NCBI GenBank assembly: GCA_037975125.1
Contig: CM075856.1
Location: 4,486,949-4,550,948 of the forward strand
Length of the DNA: 64,000 bases
Direction: 5' to 3'
Source of the DNA: Latrodectus hesperus
Lineage: Eukaryota > Arthropoda > Arachnida > Araneae > Theridiidae
How positions within the stretch are numbered: the stretch's first letter is position 1; every line of letters begins with the position of its first letter. The notes under the pieces were generated by a model, which was not told where the DNA came from, did not search any database, and worked only from the letters and a program-made list of their open reading frames with translations. Of the stretch, positions 14,457-25,989 are shown one piece after another. The translations under genes and the position numbers were made by a program.

Positions 14457-15229
14457 ATCCAGAAAGTAAGTTCCGTTTCGTAATAAAATTAAATTGTGTA
14501 CAGATACAGAAAAATTATTTATTGCACAAAATTCTACAACTCTTAAACTACTTTTCCACATTACTGCCGAAATTTTGCAGGCATTCGTCATAGCGTGGCA
14601 CAAGTTTTGTATACCTTCTTCATAGAAGTTTGCCGCCTGTGTCTACAACCAGTTGGAAACAGTTTCTTTCAGCTCTTCATCATTGTTGAAGTGTTGGCCG
14701 CATAGGAAAGACTTGAGATGTTAGAACAGATGAAAGTCGCTAGGAGCGAGGTCAGGTCTGTACGGAGGATGGTCATTCTATAGCGAGAGTACTAATTGTA
14801 AACTTGCGGTTTTTCTGGATCTTGTCATCAATCTCGTGAACCAGTTCTTTTGCAACCAAAGATGGACGCCCACTTCGTTCCACATCGTGCACTTCACTAC
14901 GTCCTTCATTGAACTGTCGGACCCATCTTCTTACCACAGAATCACTCATCGCATTTTGTCTGTAAACTTCACAAATTTGCCAATACATTTCAATTGGTTT
15001 AACTTTCCTAGCGTTCAGAAAACGAATCACAGATCTGATTTCACAAGCAGCGGGTTTTTCAATCAACACCGACATTGTAAACAAGCACAACAAAGCGTAC
15101 GTGGCTGATTGCGATCTCAAAATGGCGCACGTTTTTTATCCTTGATACAGAGCGTCTACCGCGCATGTGCGGAACTGCATTCACAGCGCTGCAGCAGAGA
15201 TAAATTGAAACGGAACTTACTTTCTGGAT
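14457..15229 (-). mobile_element. Internally deleted mariner element
   Basis: Perfect terminal inverted repeats of about 23 bp: left end atccagaaagtaagttccgt, right end acggaacttactttctggat. A TA precedes the left end; the right flank reads ATA, so the duplication is imperfect or the end is off by one base. Between the repeats lie only the two ends of a transposase gene, on the minus strand. At about 770 bp it is well short of the usual 1.3 kb of intact mariners. Confidence 0.85.
14460..15120 (-). pseudogene. mariner transposase, catalytic core deleted
   Basis: From 15120 the minus-strand frame encodes the N-terminal helix-turn-helix region. It includes RSVIRFLNARKVKPIEMYWQ at about residues 29-48 and RRWVRQFNEGRSEVHD at about 64-79, followed by a GRPSLV linker, as in mariner-family transposases. 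After TISTLAIE near 14776 the sequence jumps to the C-terminal catalytic region (PPYRPDLAPSDFHLF in another frame) and continues through TNACKISAVMWKSS to the end near 14460. The part carrying the first two catalytic Asp residues is missing. The product cannot be an active transposase. The ends could still be mobilised by a related enzyme. Confidence 0.8.
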
Positions 15230-15535
15230 ATATCTAGTATTTTATTTTAGATAGTTAAAAAATAACAGATAAATTCTGTGATAAAGAAAATTGTAGTGAA
15301 CCCAAAACAAAGAGATAAACATACATATGAATTTGCTACAATATGTGACAATCTAAAAAATGTTTCAAATTTTAAAAGAAAATAAACAAAATTAAAGAAC
15401 ATCTTCATAACGTAAAACTATATGGGGAAAAACATTATGTCATATTATTAAAAAATATAAAAGTTTTAATTTATGTAATTTTTTATAATACACACATTTT
15501 TATTTTTATAATTTCAAAATGTTCTATATCTCGTT
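15230..15535. other. AT-rich DNA, nothing recognised
   Basis: About 300 bp with no visible feature. Confidence 0.45.
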
Positions 15536-15547
15536 ACAACAATATAA

Positions 15548-15856
15548 TCTTTTTTCCAATGGCGGGCACCTAAAGGTTGAACCCTATGCCACAACAAGGC
15601 CAGAAACTGCTACTCATTTCTCGTTACCCAGCGGGCACATGTGAACCAAGTCACGGAGGCGAGTAGCGATATCCGCGTCATACCATCACAAACCCGTTTA
15701 TAGGGTGGGCCACATTCATACTTCATCACAGAAGAAAGGACATAAAAACACAGAGAGAACACAGAAAGAAAGTAACATACATGCTCAAACCGGGATTCGA
15801 ACCCAGAACCCACAGCTCAGGAGTCTGGAGCGCTAACCACTCAGCCATCGTTTGGC
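15548..15856 (-). mobile_element. tRNA-derived SINE (family C)
   Basis: The minus-strand head contains gatggctgagtggttagcgc (A box) and gggttcgaatcccgg (B box). The body shares the block accctataaacggg and a following cattca/cttcat stretch with family B, but its 3' end differs. The 12-bp repeat acaacaatataa flanks it at 15536-15547 and 15857-15868. Confidence 0.85.
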
Positions 15857-15868
15857 ACAACAATATAA

Positions 15869-17619
15869 ATTAAGTGTGTGATTTCATTACATTATTGAAT
15901 GAAACATTTTAAAAATACCGTTGTAATATAATGACATACGTTTTTGAAGAAAAATATGTTCTTTTGATATTTTCAATTTTTTCTTAAGCAATGCTTTAAC
16001 TATTCGTTATATTAATTTTATCAAATCAATTTATCCTGAATAGATTGACGAGTCACAAATTTCTATAAAAACAATATTAATATTTCGTATTCGTGTCACG
16101 TAGTTTTGCAATAAATTAGGCTTAAGAATTTGTTTTTCATAAGACGATCTTAAGAGGTTCCGTTTCTTTGCAATTGATGTCATTCATAAATATCTTCATG
16201 AAAGTATGTCAACTCATTGGTCAGAATAGTTACGGGTGGTTACTTTGACTTAAAAATCAATATCTGAATGGAAGATTGTATAACATAACTTGAAATAAAA
16301 AATATATATTTTTCGAAATATATTGTTCATTCTATTTAATATTTAGCGTTTATAAGGAATGAAAGTATAGTATCTGAATGCAAAAATTGTCTGAAGTGAA
16401 ACTTCAATATCTGAATTTTGAAGAAAGAAGCATATTAGATTTGATATACACATCATGATAGTAGATTTATATTAGTATTAATATAGTATTAAACATTGTT
16501 TTTATTATAAAAAAGTGAAATATAAGTTAATGATTTGAGAAAAGATGTATACATTTTATTTTGCAAAAATTTGTTTATGCAAACAAAACATAGAAATGTA
16601 ATATGCGTTTTACTTAACTAGAGAATCAAGCGTTAGAATTTTAAAATGATAAAAAAAGCGTATGAAAAAAGTTATTGTATGCTAAAATATTTTACTAAAT
16701 ACTTGAAATGAATATCAAATTCATAATGAAAATTAGTTTTTATTCCAAATTTTTAATTCAGGTTTTAATAAGAAATGATAAAACGTAAAAAAAACTATAC
16801 TGCTATATATATTTTATATATAGCAGTTAAATAACCATAACTTCAGTTTCCTTGAAACTATAACACATTGTAAATAATAAAATAGTGTAAATTTACTTTC
16901 AACTAATCATAAATTTACGTACAAGCTTTAGATTCAAATTAATTAGTCGTTTTCTATTAATTTAATTTTAAAATTAGATTACTTGTGTGATTTGTAATTA
17001 TTAAACTGTGTTTATTGACTTTTCTTTGTTTGGCATTTAGTTTTTAATTGATTCTATTTTTGCTGTAAAACTTCAAAAATATCTGGATAAAAGTTGCGAT
17101 AAACATGGGAAATAAAATATATATTAAACTGAATTTGAAGTTTCTCGTTACTATGCCTGACGTAATCTTCGCAAAAAGTATGTTTGTGTGAGTTACATGT
17201 TTGAACATCGAATGTTTATCTTATACAATGTTGTAACATAGTTTAAAAGAGATAATGAGAATACATGTCTTATCTTCGTCATTTTTTTAGTAAGAATTTT
17301 TTCTAAAATACCTGAATAGAATTAATTACGCTTTATTGCTTGAAAGGTAACTGTTTTACTTTTGCAATATTGACATTCTTATTGATATCATTTTAGAGAT
17401 ATCAAATTTATCAAATCTGAAAAAATTTATTTTAGAATAGTACAATACAATTTTTTTATAAGTCGCAATAAAATTTATGCTAAGTAGAAAAATAATATAT
17501 TTAAGGTATAAATTAAATGATTTTCAGTGTTTCCTTAAATACATTTTGGAGAAAATGAATAGTAATGCATTAATATGTTCTGAAAAATGCATTATTCCAA
17601 TTTTTAAATAGCCTCATAA
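15869..17619. other. AT-rich DNA with one short palindrome
   Basis: No gene recognised across about 1.75 kb. The only structure noted is the inverted repeat at 16799-16827. Confidence 0.5.
16799..16827. repeat. Short perfect inverted repeat
   Basis: Arms actgctatatata and tatatatagcagt (13 bp each) flank a 3-bp loop. It may be a chance AT palindrome or a local foldback. Confidence 0.7.
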
Positions 17620-17913
17620 ATAACAATATTGTCGCATAGAATAATTGGGAAACTCGTAAGGCAAAGCTTTTCATTTCACAGTCAGTATTCTTTCACAAAA
17701 GAGAGAATTAAATTGCATATTGAGCTACTTGCTCTTTTATACTATAACAGAAAGTTCTGGAACACCAAAGGATTTTCTAGAATATTCGCACTTAAACTCA
17801 AAGAAATTCCTTCACCACTCGTGCGGGATTCGAACGCTGGCTGATTTGTTTGAAATCCGCTGCCTTGACCACTGAGCTATTGCGACCAATGCAGTGAAAC
17901 GTTTTAAGCGGCA
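17620..17913 (-). other. Candidate 3' LTR of the Gypsy element, with a tRNA-like segment
   Basis: A purine-rich tract, ttcaaaagagggagcaa (17914-17930 read on minus), lies where a polypurine tract should precede a 3' LTR, and the next bases are TG. Within the following roughly 290 bp are a tRNA-like stretch at about 17822-17887 (A box atagctcagtggtcaaggc, B box cgttcgaatcccg) and a TATA-like tataaaag at 17733-17740. The second LTR is not available for comparison, so limits and identity are uncertain. The tRNA-like stretch may instead be a SINE head inserted there. Confidence 0.4.
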
Positions 17914-18137
17914 TTGCTCCCTCTTTTGAAGGACAGCGTCCCGCTGTTCTTATATTTACCCAGTCATTGTCCTTGATCTTGAACGAGTCAGTGGACCGGT
18001 GTACTGGATCTTCCCAGAAAAAGTTGTGTCCTCCTCATCTATTCTGTTCTCCAATGTTGTAGAATCATTATCTGAACCAAGTGCTTGTTGCTCGGGGTCG
18101 AAATAAGCTTCATTCTGAGTACATGGAGGGTGTCTCT

Positions 18138-19070
18138 CTATTTTCGGCGTCTCGATGTGGGGTCATGATCTTGTACCTCGTCGGTGATATCGGATAATCG
18201 TCGCAACACCTTGTATGGTCCAAAGCATTTCTTAAGCAGCTTCTCGGACAGACATACTTTCCGGTGTAAAAATCCACACCAAATGTCCCTGTGAATAGGA
18301 TACCACTCGATGCTTGGAGTCATAACTCTGGCGGTCCTTTCTTGTGCTTCTAACATACGCAATCAGGTTAACTGCCTGGCCTCTTCGGTTTTTTACAAGA
18401 TGCTTAGTATAGTCATTTTCAATGTCAGAACAAATAGGAAAAAGAGTGTCAAGGGTGGTTTCAGCTTCTCTACCATGCAGCAAATAAAAAAGCGTGAATC
18501 CGGTTACATCTTGCTAGGCAGTGTTATAAGCAAAGGTCACGAAGGGTAGAATCTCATCCCAGTTTTTCTGTTCTACGTCTACATACATGGGTAACATGTC
18601 GCCCAGCGTCTTGTTGAATCACTCGGTAAGGCCATTCGTCTGAAAATGGTACGTTGTCATCATACGATGACTGATGCTACACAGTCGAATGATCTCCGAA
18701 ACAAGTTTTGATTGAAAGACTTGTCCTCTATCAGTAATAATAACTCGCGGTGCTCCATGTTTCAGCAATATGTCTTCGACGAGGAACTGTGCTACTTCTG
18801 GATATTCGGCAGTTTTCAGAGCTTTTGTCAACACATAGCGACTTAAATAATCGGTACATACAATGATCTACCTGTTTCCAGGTACTGAACTCGGAAATCA
18901 TCCAAAGAGATCTATCCCAATACTATGGAATGGTGCTACAGCAGGTGGTATAGGCATGAGATTTCCTGGTGGCCTTTGTGGAACATATTTTTTACGCTGA
19001 CATTCCCGGCAGTGCGTAACATGTCGTCGCACACTTCGGTAAAGACCTGGCCAGTAAAATCACTTCCTAA
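18138..19070 (-). pseudogene. Gypsy integrase (broken)
   Basis: The frame at 18619-18834 includes HGAPRVIITDRGQVFQSKLV, the integrase core motif around the second catalytic Asp (TDRG). It is followed by HRMMTTYHFQTNGLTE, which corresponds to the conserved HPQTNG/TE region with the catalytic Glu. Downstream frames at 18232-18483 and 18138-18362 contain the C-terminal segment FGPYKVLRRLSD typical of Ty3/Gypsy integrases. Several frameshifts separate these pieces. In life the enzyme inserts the cDNA into chromosomes; this copy cannot be made as one protein. Confidence 0.8.
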
Positions 19071-19071
19071 T

Positions 19072-20793
19072 TCAATCGCATGTTTTGACACATCCTAAAT
19101 GTTCGGCCGTAAGTGCACCATGGAATTGCTGCAGAATATCTTGAAGTAAATTCTTATGAATTACAGGAAGCCACTTTTTACCTGATGGATCGAAGTTCTT
19201 TTTGCAGAGTATGGTGTCAATTAGTTGAAAACCTCCCTTCACTGGTTCGGCATTCGATTCAAGAGCCCGTATTAGTTCAACAAGTCGTGAATATTTTCTT
19301 TGTTCATCAGCGATGCTACCAACACATGTGGTCGATATGATTCCTAATGATATAGGGTCATCTTTTACTGGATTTCGAGATAAACTGTTATCGTCCTTAT
19401 GTTTTTTTCCACTCTTATATACGATCGAAATATCGTATTCTTGTAATCGCAGGCCCCATCGCGCAAGTCTTCCAGAAGGATCCTTTAGACTGTGTAGCCA
19501 GCACAAAGAATGATGGTCTGTCACGATGGTAAAGTGTTTACCATAGAGATAGGGTCTAAATTTGTGCAGGGCTCATACGGCGGTTGGGAACTCTTTTTCA
19601 GTCGTAGAATAATTTTTCTCAGATTTTGTTAGAGTACGTGAAGTATAGGCTATGACTCTTTCCTTTCCGTGTTGTATCTGCACCAGGACTGCTCCGATAC
19701 CATAGCCGCTGGCGTCTGTATGCAATTCTGTTGTGGTATTTTCGTCGTAAATTCCTAATGCTGGGTTCGATATCAGTTCCTCCTTTAATCGGTTGAAAGC
19801 ATCTGCCTGCTCTACAAAATTTATACTCCCCCAACAAAATATATATTCCCCTTTCATCAAAATTTACAAAGGTTCCCATGATGACAAAAACCTTTGAAAA
19901 AACGTCGGTAATAAGAACAGAGTCCTAGAAAACATCCAACATCGTGAACATTTTTGGGATTCGGGAAACATTTCACAACTTTCTCTTTTTCTGAGTCTGG
20001 TTGAATACTTCCTTCCGATACTAAGTGTCCTAGAATCTTAATTTTTTAGCCCTGAAAAGGCATTTTTTATTCAGTACCTGGCCATTTTCTTTAATGCAAT
20101 TAAGTACGACATTCAGGCGCTTCAGATGGTCTTCGAAGTTATCAGAGAACATGACAATGTCGTCGAAATAGCAGAGACACATTGTCCATTTTAAGTGCCA
20201 CAGTAGATTGTCTATCATTCTTCCAAAGGTTTCCGGTGCATTACTCAGACCGAAAGGCATTACCTTGAACTCGTAAACTTCCTCTGGTGTGATAAAATCC
20301 GTCTTTTCACGGTCTGTCTCGTCCACTCCTATTTGCCAATAACCAGAATAAAGATCTATAAATGAAAATAATCTTGATCCCTTTGTCTAAAGTGTCGTCA
20401 ATACGTTAGAGTGGGTAAGCATCTTTCTTCGTGACTTTGTTAAGATGGCGATAGTCTACGCAAAACAGCCAACTGCCATCCACAAGGACAAATTTGATGA
20501 CCATGGACTCTCTGATGGTTGACTAACGCCTCTGTCTAGCATCTTTTCTATTTCTTGTATAATTCGGCGTTCAGTTGGGGATACTCTGTATGCCCGTTGT
20601 CTAATCGGTAAGTGGTCACCAGTGGTAATCCTATGCGAAACATTCACTTTTGTTCCGGTTTTCCTCGATTGGTCAAAAAATGCAGGAAATTCAGACAATA
20701 ATTCAAGAAGTTGCCGTTTTCGTTTGACTGAGATCTGGTGACAATATTTGAGAATAATCAACCAAAGGTGGATTATCTTTCGTCATGGCGGCC
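19072..20793 (-). pseudogene. Gypsy reverse transcriptase-RNase H (broken)
   Basis: The frame at 20456-20761 carries RVSPTERRIIQEIEKMLDRG, the N-terminal RT motif. The frame at 20030-20326 carries FKVMPFGLSNAPETFGRMID and the catalytic CYFDDIVMFS (YFDD instead of the usual YLDD). The frame at 19573-19860 carries HTDASGYGIGAVLVQ, the first RNase H motif. The frame at 19072-19524 carries the RNase H end (DHHSLCWL) and the linker YKSGKKHKDDNSLSRNP. Frameshifts occur between every block, and another lies near 20722, where frames change just after SPDLSQTK. Motif order and spacing match Ty3/Gypsy. Confidence 0.85.
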
Positions 20794-20807
20794 GAGCAGC
20801 TTCGGGT

Positions 20808-21068
20808 TGGTTGGGTTTTATGGCGCAAGGTCCAAAATCGGACATGCTGCGCCAAGAAATAAGTTTTGAAGAAGATATTTAATTTTTTTTTAATTTATTT
20901 TTGTTATTTTATTTTATTTATTAACTTATTTACTTTTTTTGGAAACCCAAGCAACATTAAAATTCTAAAAAACAAAAATTAGTGTATATATATCATATTA
21001 AAATCCAATTAAAAAATATAAATGGAAAAACAAAATTATATATACATTTAAAATTTAAAAAATGTAAA
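20808..21068 (-). other. LINE 3' UTR with terminal GC hairpin
   Basis: AT-rich trailer. At its minus-strand 3' end is a stem with arms tggcgca and tgcgcca (20821-20854), followed by taaaacccaacca. No long poly(A). The hairpin is a plausible recognition signal for its own RT, by analogy with stringent LINEs (inference). Confidence 0.6.
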
Positions 21069-21935
21069 TTAAATATAATGTATAAAACATATTGCCCTCA
21101 AAAAGGCAAATAGGTTCCTGTGGGGTGGTTCCCCAAGCAAATCATATAAGGTTAAAATATTGCAATTAAAAAAGTGTAAACGATATTGGTTAAAATATTT
21201 GCATGAAATTAAAATATGATAAACAGTGAATGGTTCATCACACGTTTCACACCATGGATTTAATTCGTTTAGAAACAAATGTCTATGTGTGAAACGTGTG
21301 TGTCCGATACGAAGGCGGGTTAATCTTACATCAGCACTTCGTATCGGTAAAACTGTTAATGAGGTGATGTATGGAAATATGGCATGCAATTTATTACTGA
21401 CCTGCATGTTCCATGACTCCTGCCAAAGAGAATGGATTAATATTTTAATATTTTTCTCACGTCAGACAAATGAACTGATGGAAGACACGGGCCAGATGCA
21501 GATTTAGCAGCTGCACCAGCCCTTTCATTAACATCGAGACCTACATGACTTGGGATCCAGCAGAAAATAATGTCATATCCCTTTCCAGCAAAGAAATCTA
21601 ATGCTCGGAAAATTCTAGACACAACAGGATGACAGTTAAAACTACAGTTCCGCAAAGCTTCCAACACACTCAAACTGTCAGTGTACACACAGTATTTAGA
21701 ACTATCACATGTATTCATCTGCTGAAGAGCTTGGTAAATAGCACTTGCTTCAGCAGAGAAGATGGAACAGGATGGATGGAGCCTGTAGCTAAGTGCTTTG
21801 TTCTCAATAACTACAGCACAACCAACATGTCCTGTAGATTTTGAACCATCGGTGAAAACTGGTGTATACGTGGTATACTGACAGCGATGTGAGGCATATA
21901 GCTGCATAGCTGCATATAGCATATAGCTGCATACA
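21069..21935 (-). pseudogene. LINE ORF2, RNase H and cysteine-rich tail
   Basis: The frame at 21437-21922 is an RNase H domain: VFTDGSKSTG (Asp about 25), IFSAEASAIYQAL (Glu about 58), CVYTDSLSVLEAL (Asp about 82), CWIPSHVGL (His about 126). The last acidic position, normally NERAD, reads NERAG, so a catalytic residue is lost. The frame stops after KILKY through a 7-8 bp duplication of an aaatatt phrase. It resumes as QESWNMQVSNKLHAIFP and ends with the zinc-finger-like CETCDEPFTVYHILISC. Upstream, the RT-RNase H junction is broken by the foldback at 21933-21981. Confidence 0.85.
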
Positions 21936-21949
21936 CAGCAACTACTGTT

Positions 21950-23977
21950 TTAGCATATAGCTAAAACAGTAGTTGCTGTGTCTGATTTTCTAAAACGAGC
22001 AAAAGGATTGATGATTTTAATCTGTGGATCACACCAAGGTGGGTGTAGAAGAAGGTCCGTTTTATCAAAACGGACATCACATAGGTCTGAATATAATAAG
22101 TTGGACTTTGTCCGAGTGAGAAAAGGTGGAATGCTGTATGAACGTGCGTCATACAGCCTTATAAGTGCAGGTGTAGTAGTCATGGAACGTAATGGATGAT
22201 GAGGGTCAGACATGATTTTTGCATAATAATTGAGAGACATCTGCATTCGTCTCAGGTCTAAAGGCAGTTGTTGGCAGATTGCATATAGACTCTGGACGAG
22301 TGGTGTGCAGAATGCGCCTGAGCATATTCTCAATGCAGAGTGATGTATTGTATCCAGTCTGCGTAGAACAGAAGACCTAGCAGATCCATACACAACACAT
22401 CCATAATCCACACGAGATAAAATTATTGATTGGTAGACACGAAGTAGTGCTGTGCGATCAGCACCCCAAGATGTATTAGATAGCACCTTGAAGATATTAA
22501 GCGATCGCTCGCACTTCTTTCGCAAAAGAAGAACATGCGGAAGAAAATTTAACTTTCGGTCAAATGTTATACCCAAAAATTTTATCTCGTTGACAACGGG
22601 AATAGGTGTATTGTTTATGAAGATAGTAGGATCATTATGTAGGCTAGTCTTCCTGCAGAAATGGACACAATTACTCTTGCTAGGGGATAGCGTGCGGCCA
22701 TTCTCAGCACAACATGCAGCGAGTTTATTAACAGTTGTTTGTAATTGTCTCTCAATTAAACGCATGTTAGAACCCTCACATGATATTTGCAGGTCATCAA
22801 CATATAGCGTGCCATAAACAGGAGGTGAGATTTGATGTAGGATGCAACTGATATAAACGTTAAAATGTGTGACACTTAAAATAGAGCCTTGCTTGATAAA
22901 ATAGAGCCTTGCTTAAAATAGAACCTTGGTACACCCTCGGCTTGAATAAAAGTATTGGAAAAATACTTTTATTCCAATACGTACTTTAAAAAAACGGGAG
23001 CGTAGAAAATTTTTTAGGAACATTGGAAGATTACCCCTAAAGCCAAAATCATATAATGTACGGAGAATTCCGTATCGCCATGTACGGTCATATGCCTTCT
23101 CCATGTCAAAGAAAATGGAAACCAGATGGTTCCTCCGCACAAAAGCGTTGTGGATTTGGGTTTCCAGATATGTAATATTATCAAGAGTGGATCTTCCTTT
23201 ACGGAAGCCACTCTGATTGATATGTATAAATTTATTTATTTCTAAGACATATACGAGACGGGCGTTGACCATACGTTCGAGAGTCTTACACAAGCTACTA
23301 GTCAGAGCTATTGGCCGATAACTCGAAGGAACAGAAGGATCCTTACCAGCCTTAAGGATCGGAATCACTATTGCTTCGCTCCAAAGTGATGGAAATTTGT
23401 TTTCAGTCCAGATCCTATTGAACAAGAACAACAAGTTCAACAGAGAATCTGGACTTAAATGACGAAGCATTTCATAGCTGATTCCATCAGGTCCTGGACT
23501 GGTATTATTGGCCTGCTGTAATGCTCTTTTCAATTCCAACATCCAAAACTCACAGTTATAAGGCAAAGTTTGTCCATGGTTGAAACGAATTTGTGTTCGC
23601 TCAGCACGACTCTTTGTCCTTAAGAACGAAGGACTGTAAGAGTCGTTGCTTGAGACGCTAGCAAAGGTTTCACCAAGGATGTTAGCGATTTCCTTAGGAG
23701 AAGAGTATACAGCAGCTCCGGATTTTAGGATAGGAATAGAGAATTCTCTATATATTCCATTGGCTGCTTTCACTCTTCTCCACAACTGCTTACTGGATGT
23801 GGAAGAAGTAATTGAGGATACGTAGCGAGACCAGGATTCCTTCTGACTTCGGCGACAAGTTCTGCGAGCTAATGCTTTTGCTCTCTTAAAGGCAATAAGA
23901 TTCTCCGTTGTGGGGTATTTTCTAAAAAAAACCCCATAACTTCCTCTGTTTCTTATAGGTTTTTTGACATTCATCAT
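21950..23977 (-). pseudogene. LINE ORF2, reverse transcriptase part
   Basis: RT that copies the RNA at the nicked target. The frame at 22913-23977 has SPGPDGIS (about 160-167), SYRPIALTS (219-227), QSGFRKGRST (255-264) and FFDMEKAYDRTW (289-300, first catalytic Asp). The remainder is open from about 22895 to 21950. It contains GSILS, the catalytic YVDD at 22793-22804 (in GTLYVDDLQIS), and a thumb segment EIKFLGITFDRKL. The two frames are separated by a local rearrangement at 22876-22981, where the phrase caaggctctatttta is repeated about three times and a 13-bp foldback follows. All RT motifs are present, so damage is limited to indels. Confidence 0.87.
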
Positions 23978-24840
23978 TCCACCAAAGTTTGCAACGCCTG
24001 TGTGGTATAGAGGAACTCTTAGGTATTGATGCGTCAGCTGCTTTAATTATTGTTTCGGTGACTTTACAAACGGCATCATCAATATTTTCGATCATAACCA
24101 TTTGGTTATCAATAACTTCCAGTTGTGTAAATAACGTCCAATCTGCCCGATTGTACACGTAAGTAGGTAGACGTTTTTCTACACTACTACCTCCAGTCTG
24201 GGAGATAACAAGAGGAAAATGATCGCTGTTGTGCAAATCATTTCCTACAATTAAATTTAACAATGGCAGAAGAGATGGTGAACAAATGGCCAGATCGAGA
24301 GAATGAAATGTTCTAGTGGGTACATGGAAATAAGTCTTCTCGTCGGTATTAAGCAGACAGAAACTGTTCTCTGAGATAAACCGCTCTATCTGCCGACCGT
24401 GAGAATTAGTATCATCACTTCCTAACAAAGAACTGTGGCCGTTAAAGTCACCTAACAGAAGAAATGGTGTTGGCAGCTGATCTATTAATGCATCGAGTTC
24501 CTCTTGGCGGATGACATCATGTGGTGGTAAATATAAACTACAGACTGTCAACAAGCATGATGTATGAATACGTACAGCTACAGCCTGTAGTGTAGTATTT
24601 AAATGCTGGGCAGTGCTGGGATAGTTGTTGGATGTTAATATGCAAACACCTCCAGACACTGCACCAGCGTCACCACAATCTTTTCTAAAGCTTTTAAACC
24701 CACGCATGGAAAAGTTATTGCTGGACTTCAGGAATGTTTCCTGAAGTGCAACACATGCGGGGTTGTAGGCTGAAATTATAGACTTGATGTCATCATGATG
24801 GGAACGCAAATCATGGCAGTTCCAAGAAACAAAGGAAGTT
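23922..24840 (-). pseudogene. LINE ORF2, endonuclease part
   Basis: Apurinic-endonuclease-like (APE) domain that nicks target DNA. In the ATG frame (24809 down) the motifs are LQET (about 22-25), LLLGDFNGHSSLLGS (about 117-131, with the catalytic Asp/Asn), LDLAICSP (about 171-178) and SDHFPL (about 195-200). The frame is open upstream to about 24840 (SFVSWNCHDLR), so the true start lies at the ORF1 stop. The frame ends early at 23922 because of a length change in an eight-A run at about 23923-23930. The next 19 codons continue in the frame of the RT block, showing that this is one broken ORF2. Confidence 0.85.
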
Positions 24841-25971
24841 ACTTTTTAATTTGAAAAGCTTCTTTCCCGGAGCTGGAAAGCGTGTCATCTGACATCTCCT
24901 CGAGTGATAAGTCTTCATCCGAGGGGTGTAGATTATCAGCGTCAGCCTCCAGGGACAAAGCTTTACGGGTGGATATGGAGGTTCTAGGAGAACCCTCCCT
25001 AGAAGATTTTAGCTTATAAGCCTTGAAGGCTTTTGACTTAGCCGAAGGAGCTTTTTTCTTTGATGTTGGTAAAGATTTTGGCTTCAATGTTGATAATTGG
25101 GGCAATCTAGTCAAGGGAAGTGAAATAGCCTCAGTCTGAGTACTGGTTGATTTGGTGACTTTCTTTGCTGCGGTTGCATAGCTAATCCCAGATTTAGGAC
25201 ATCGAGAGGCAACTTGCCGCCTAGCCTCAGGGTACGGACAGTTATTTGTTACTTTTATTGTGGTGATTTCTTTTTCAAGTACCCATTGAAGACAATTTCG
25301 AGAATAGGAGGTATGGTCACCCTGACAGTTGACACATCTCTCCTTCGCTGTGCAGTTCGAGTTATCGTGGCCAAATGCTGCGCATTGTGCGCAAGTCAGT
25401 TTGCCCCTGCAAGCATTCTGCGAATGTCCAAAACGTTGGCACTTGAAACATCGCAAAGGATTAGGGATATATGGCCTGACGGGTAGATTCAGATAAGCAG
25501 CTTTAACATACTGCGGAAGGTCTGGGGACGCAAAGGTCAGAATTAGATGTTTAGTGTCTATGTACATTCCATCTCTTCTGACTCTTATACGTTGAACACC
25601 ACAGACCTTCTGATCCTGCAGATTTTCCAGAATTTCATCCATCGGCGTATTCTCCAAATCCCTTGCGGAAACAACACCACGTGAGAAATTGAGGCTACCA
25701 TGAAGCAAGACGGATATCTCTAGGTTAGCCAGCATTCGCATATTGCTAATGGTTTTAGCTTGAGTGGAATTTGCTATTTCCACCAACAAGTCACCAGACC
25801 GAATTTTTTAATATTTCGCACTTCCCCGACAATTCCCGATATTCCCTTCTGAATTAAAAAGGGGGACACATTTTGAAACGTTCCCTCCTTTCTTTTGATT
25901 ATAAAAAATTTGTTATCTGTATTAAGTAAAAGTTGCTCCCGTGGGAGAAAAGAATTTTTTTATTTTCCATA
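24839..25971 (-). CDS. LINE ORF1 protein (gag-like, zinc knuckles)
   Basis: Nucleic-acid-binding protein of the retrotransposon, expected to coat the element RNA. In the 316-codon frame at 24839-25789 three knuckles follow one another: C114-x2-C117-x4-H122-x4-C127, C133-x2-C136-x4-H141-x4-C146, and C152-x2-C155-x3-H159-x6-C166. A Lys/Ser-rich tail follows. The gene continues upstream of that ATG in frame through KIRSGDLLVEIA. After one shift at an A run near 25805 it reads SPFLIQKGISGIVGEVRN, so the natural start is probably near 25971. It ends as ORF2 begins, within a few bases. The C-terminal two thirds are intact. Confidence 0.82.
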
Positions 25972-25989
25972 AATTATTTTAAAATTTCG

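Larger units (their letters stand above)
17620..20807 (-). mobile_element. Ty3/Gypsy-type LTR retrotransposon remnant (3' half), split by a LINE
   Basis: Reading on the minus strand from 20807 toward 17620, the pieces follow the Gypsy order: reverse transcriptase, RNase H, integrase, then a candidate 3' LTR. The coding part is broken into at least seven frames. Upstream it continues at 26503 on the far side of an inserted LINE. Gag and protease are not recognised and no 5' LTR was found beyond 26.6 kb, so the element is 5' truncated and dead. Confidence 0.85.

Noticed and set aside
22452..22817. 121-codon plus-strand frame
   Set aside because: Antisense shadow of the LINE RT; the minus strand carries clear RT motifs.
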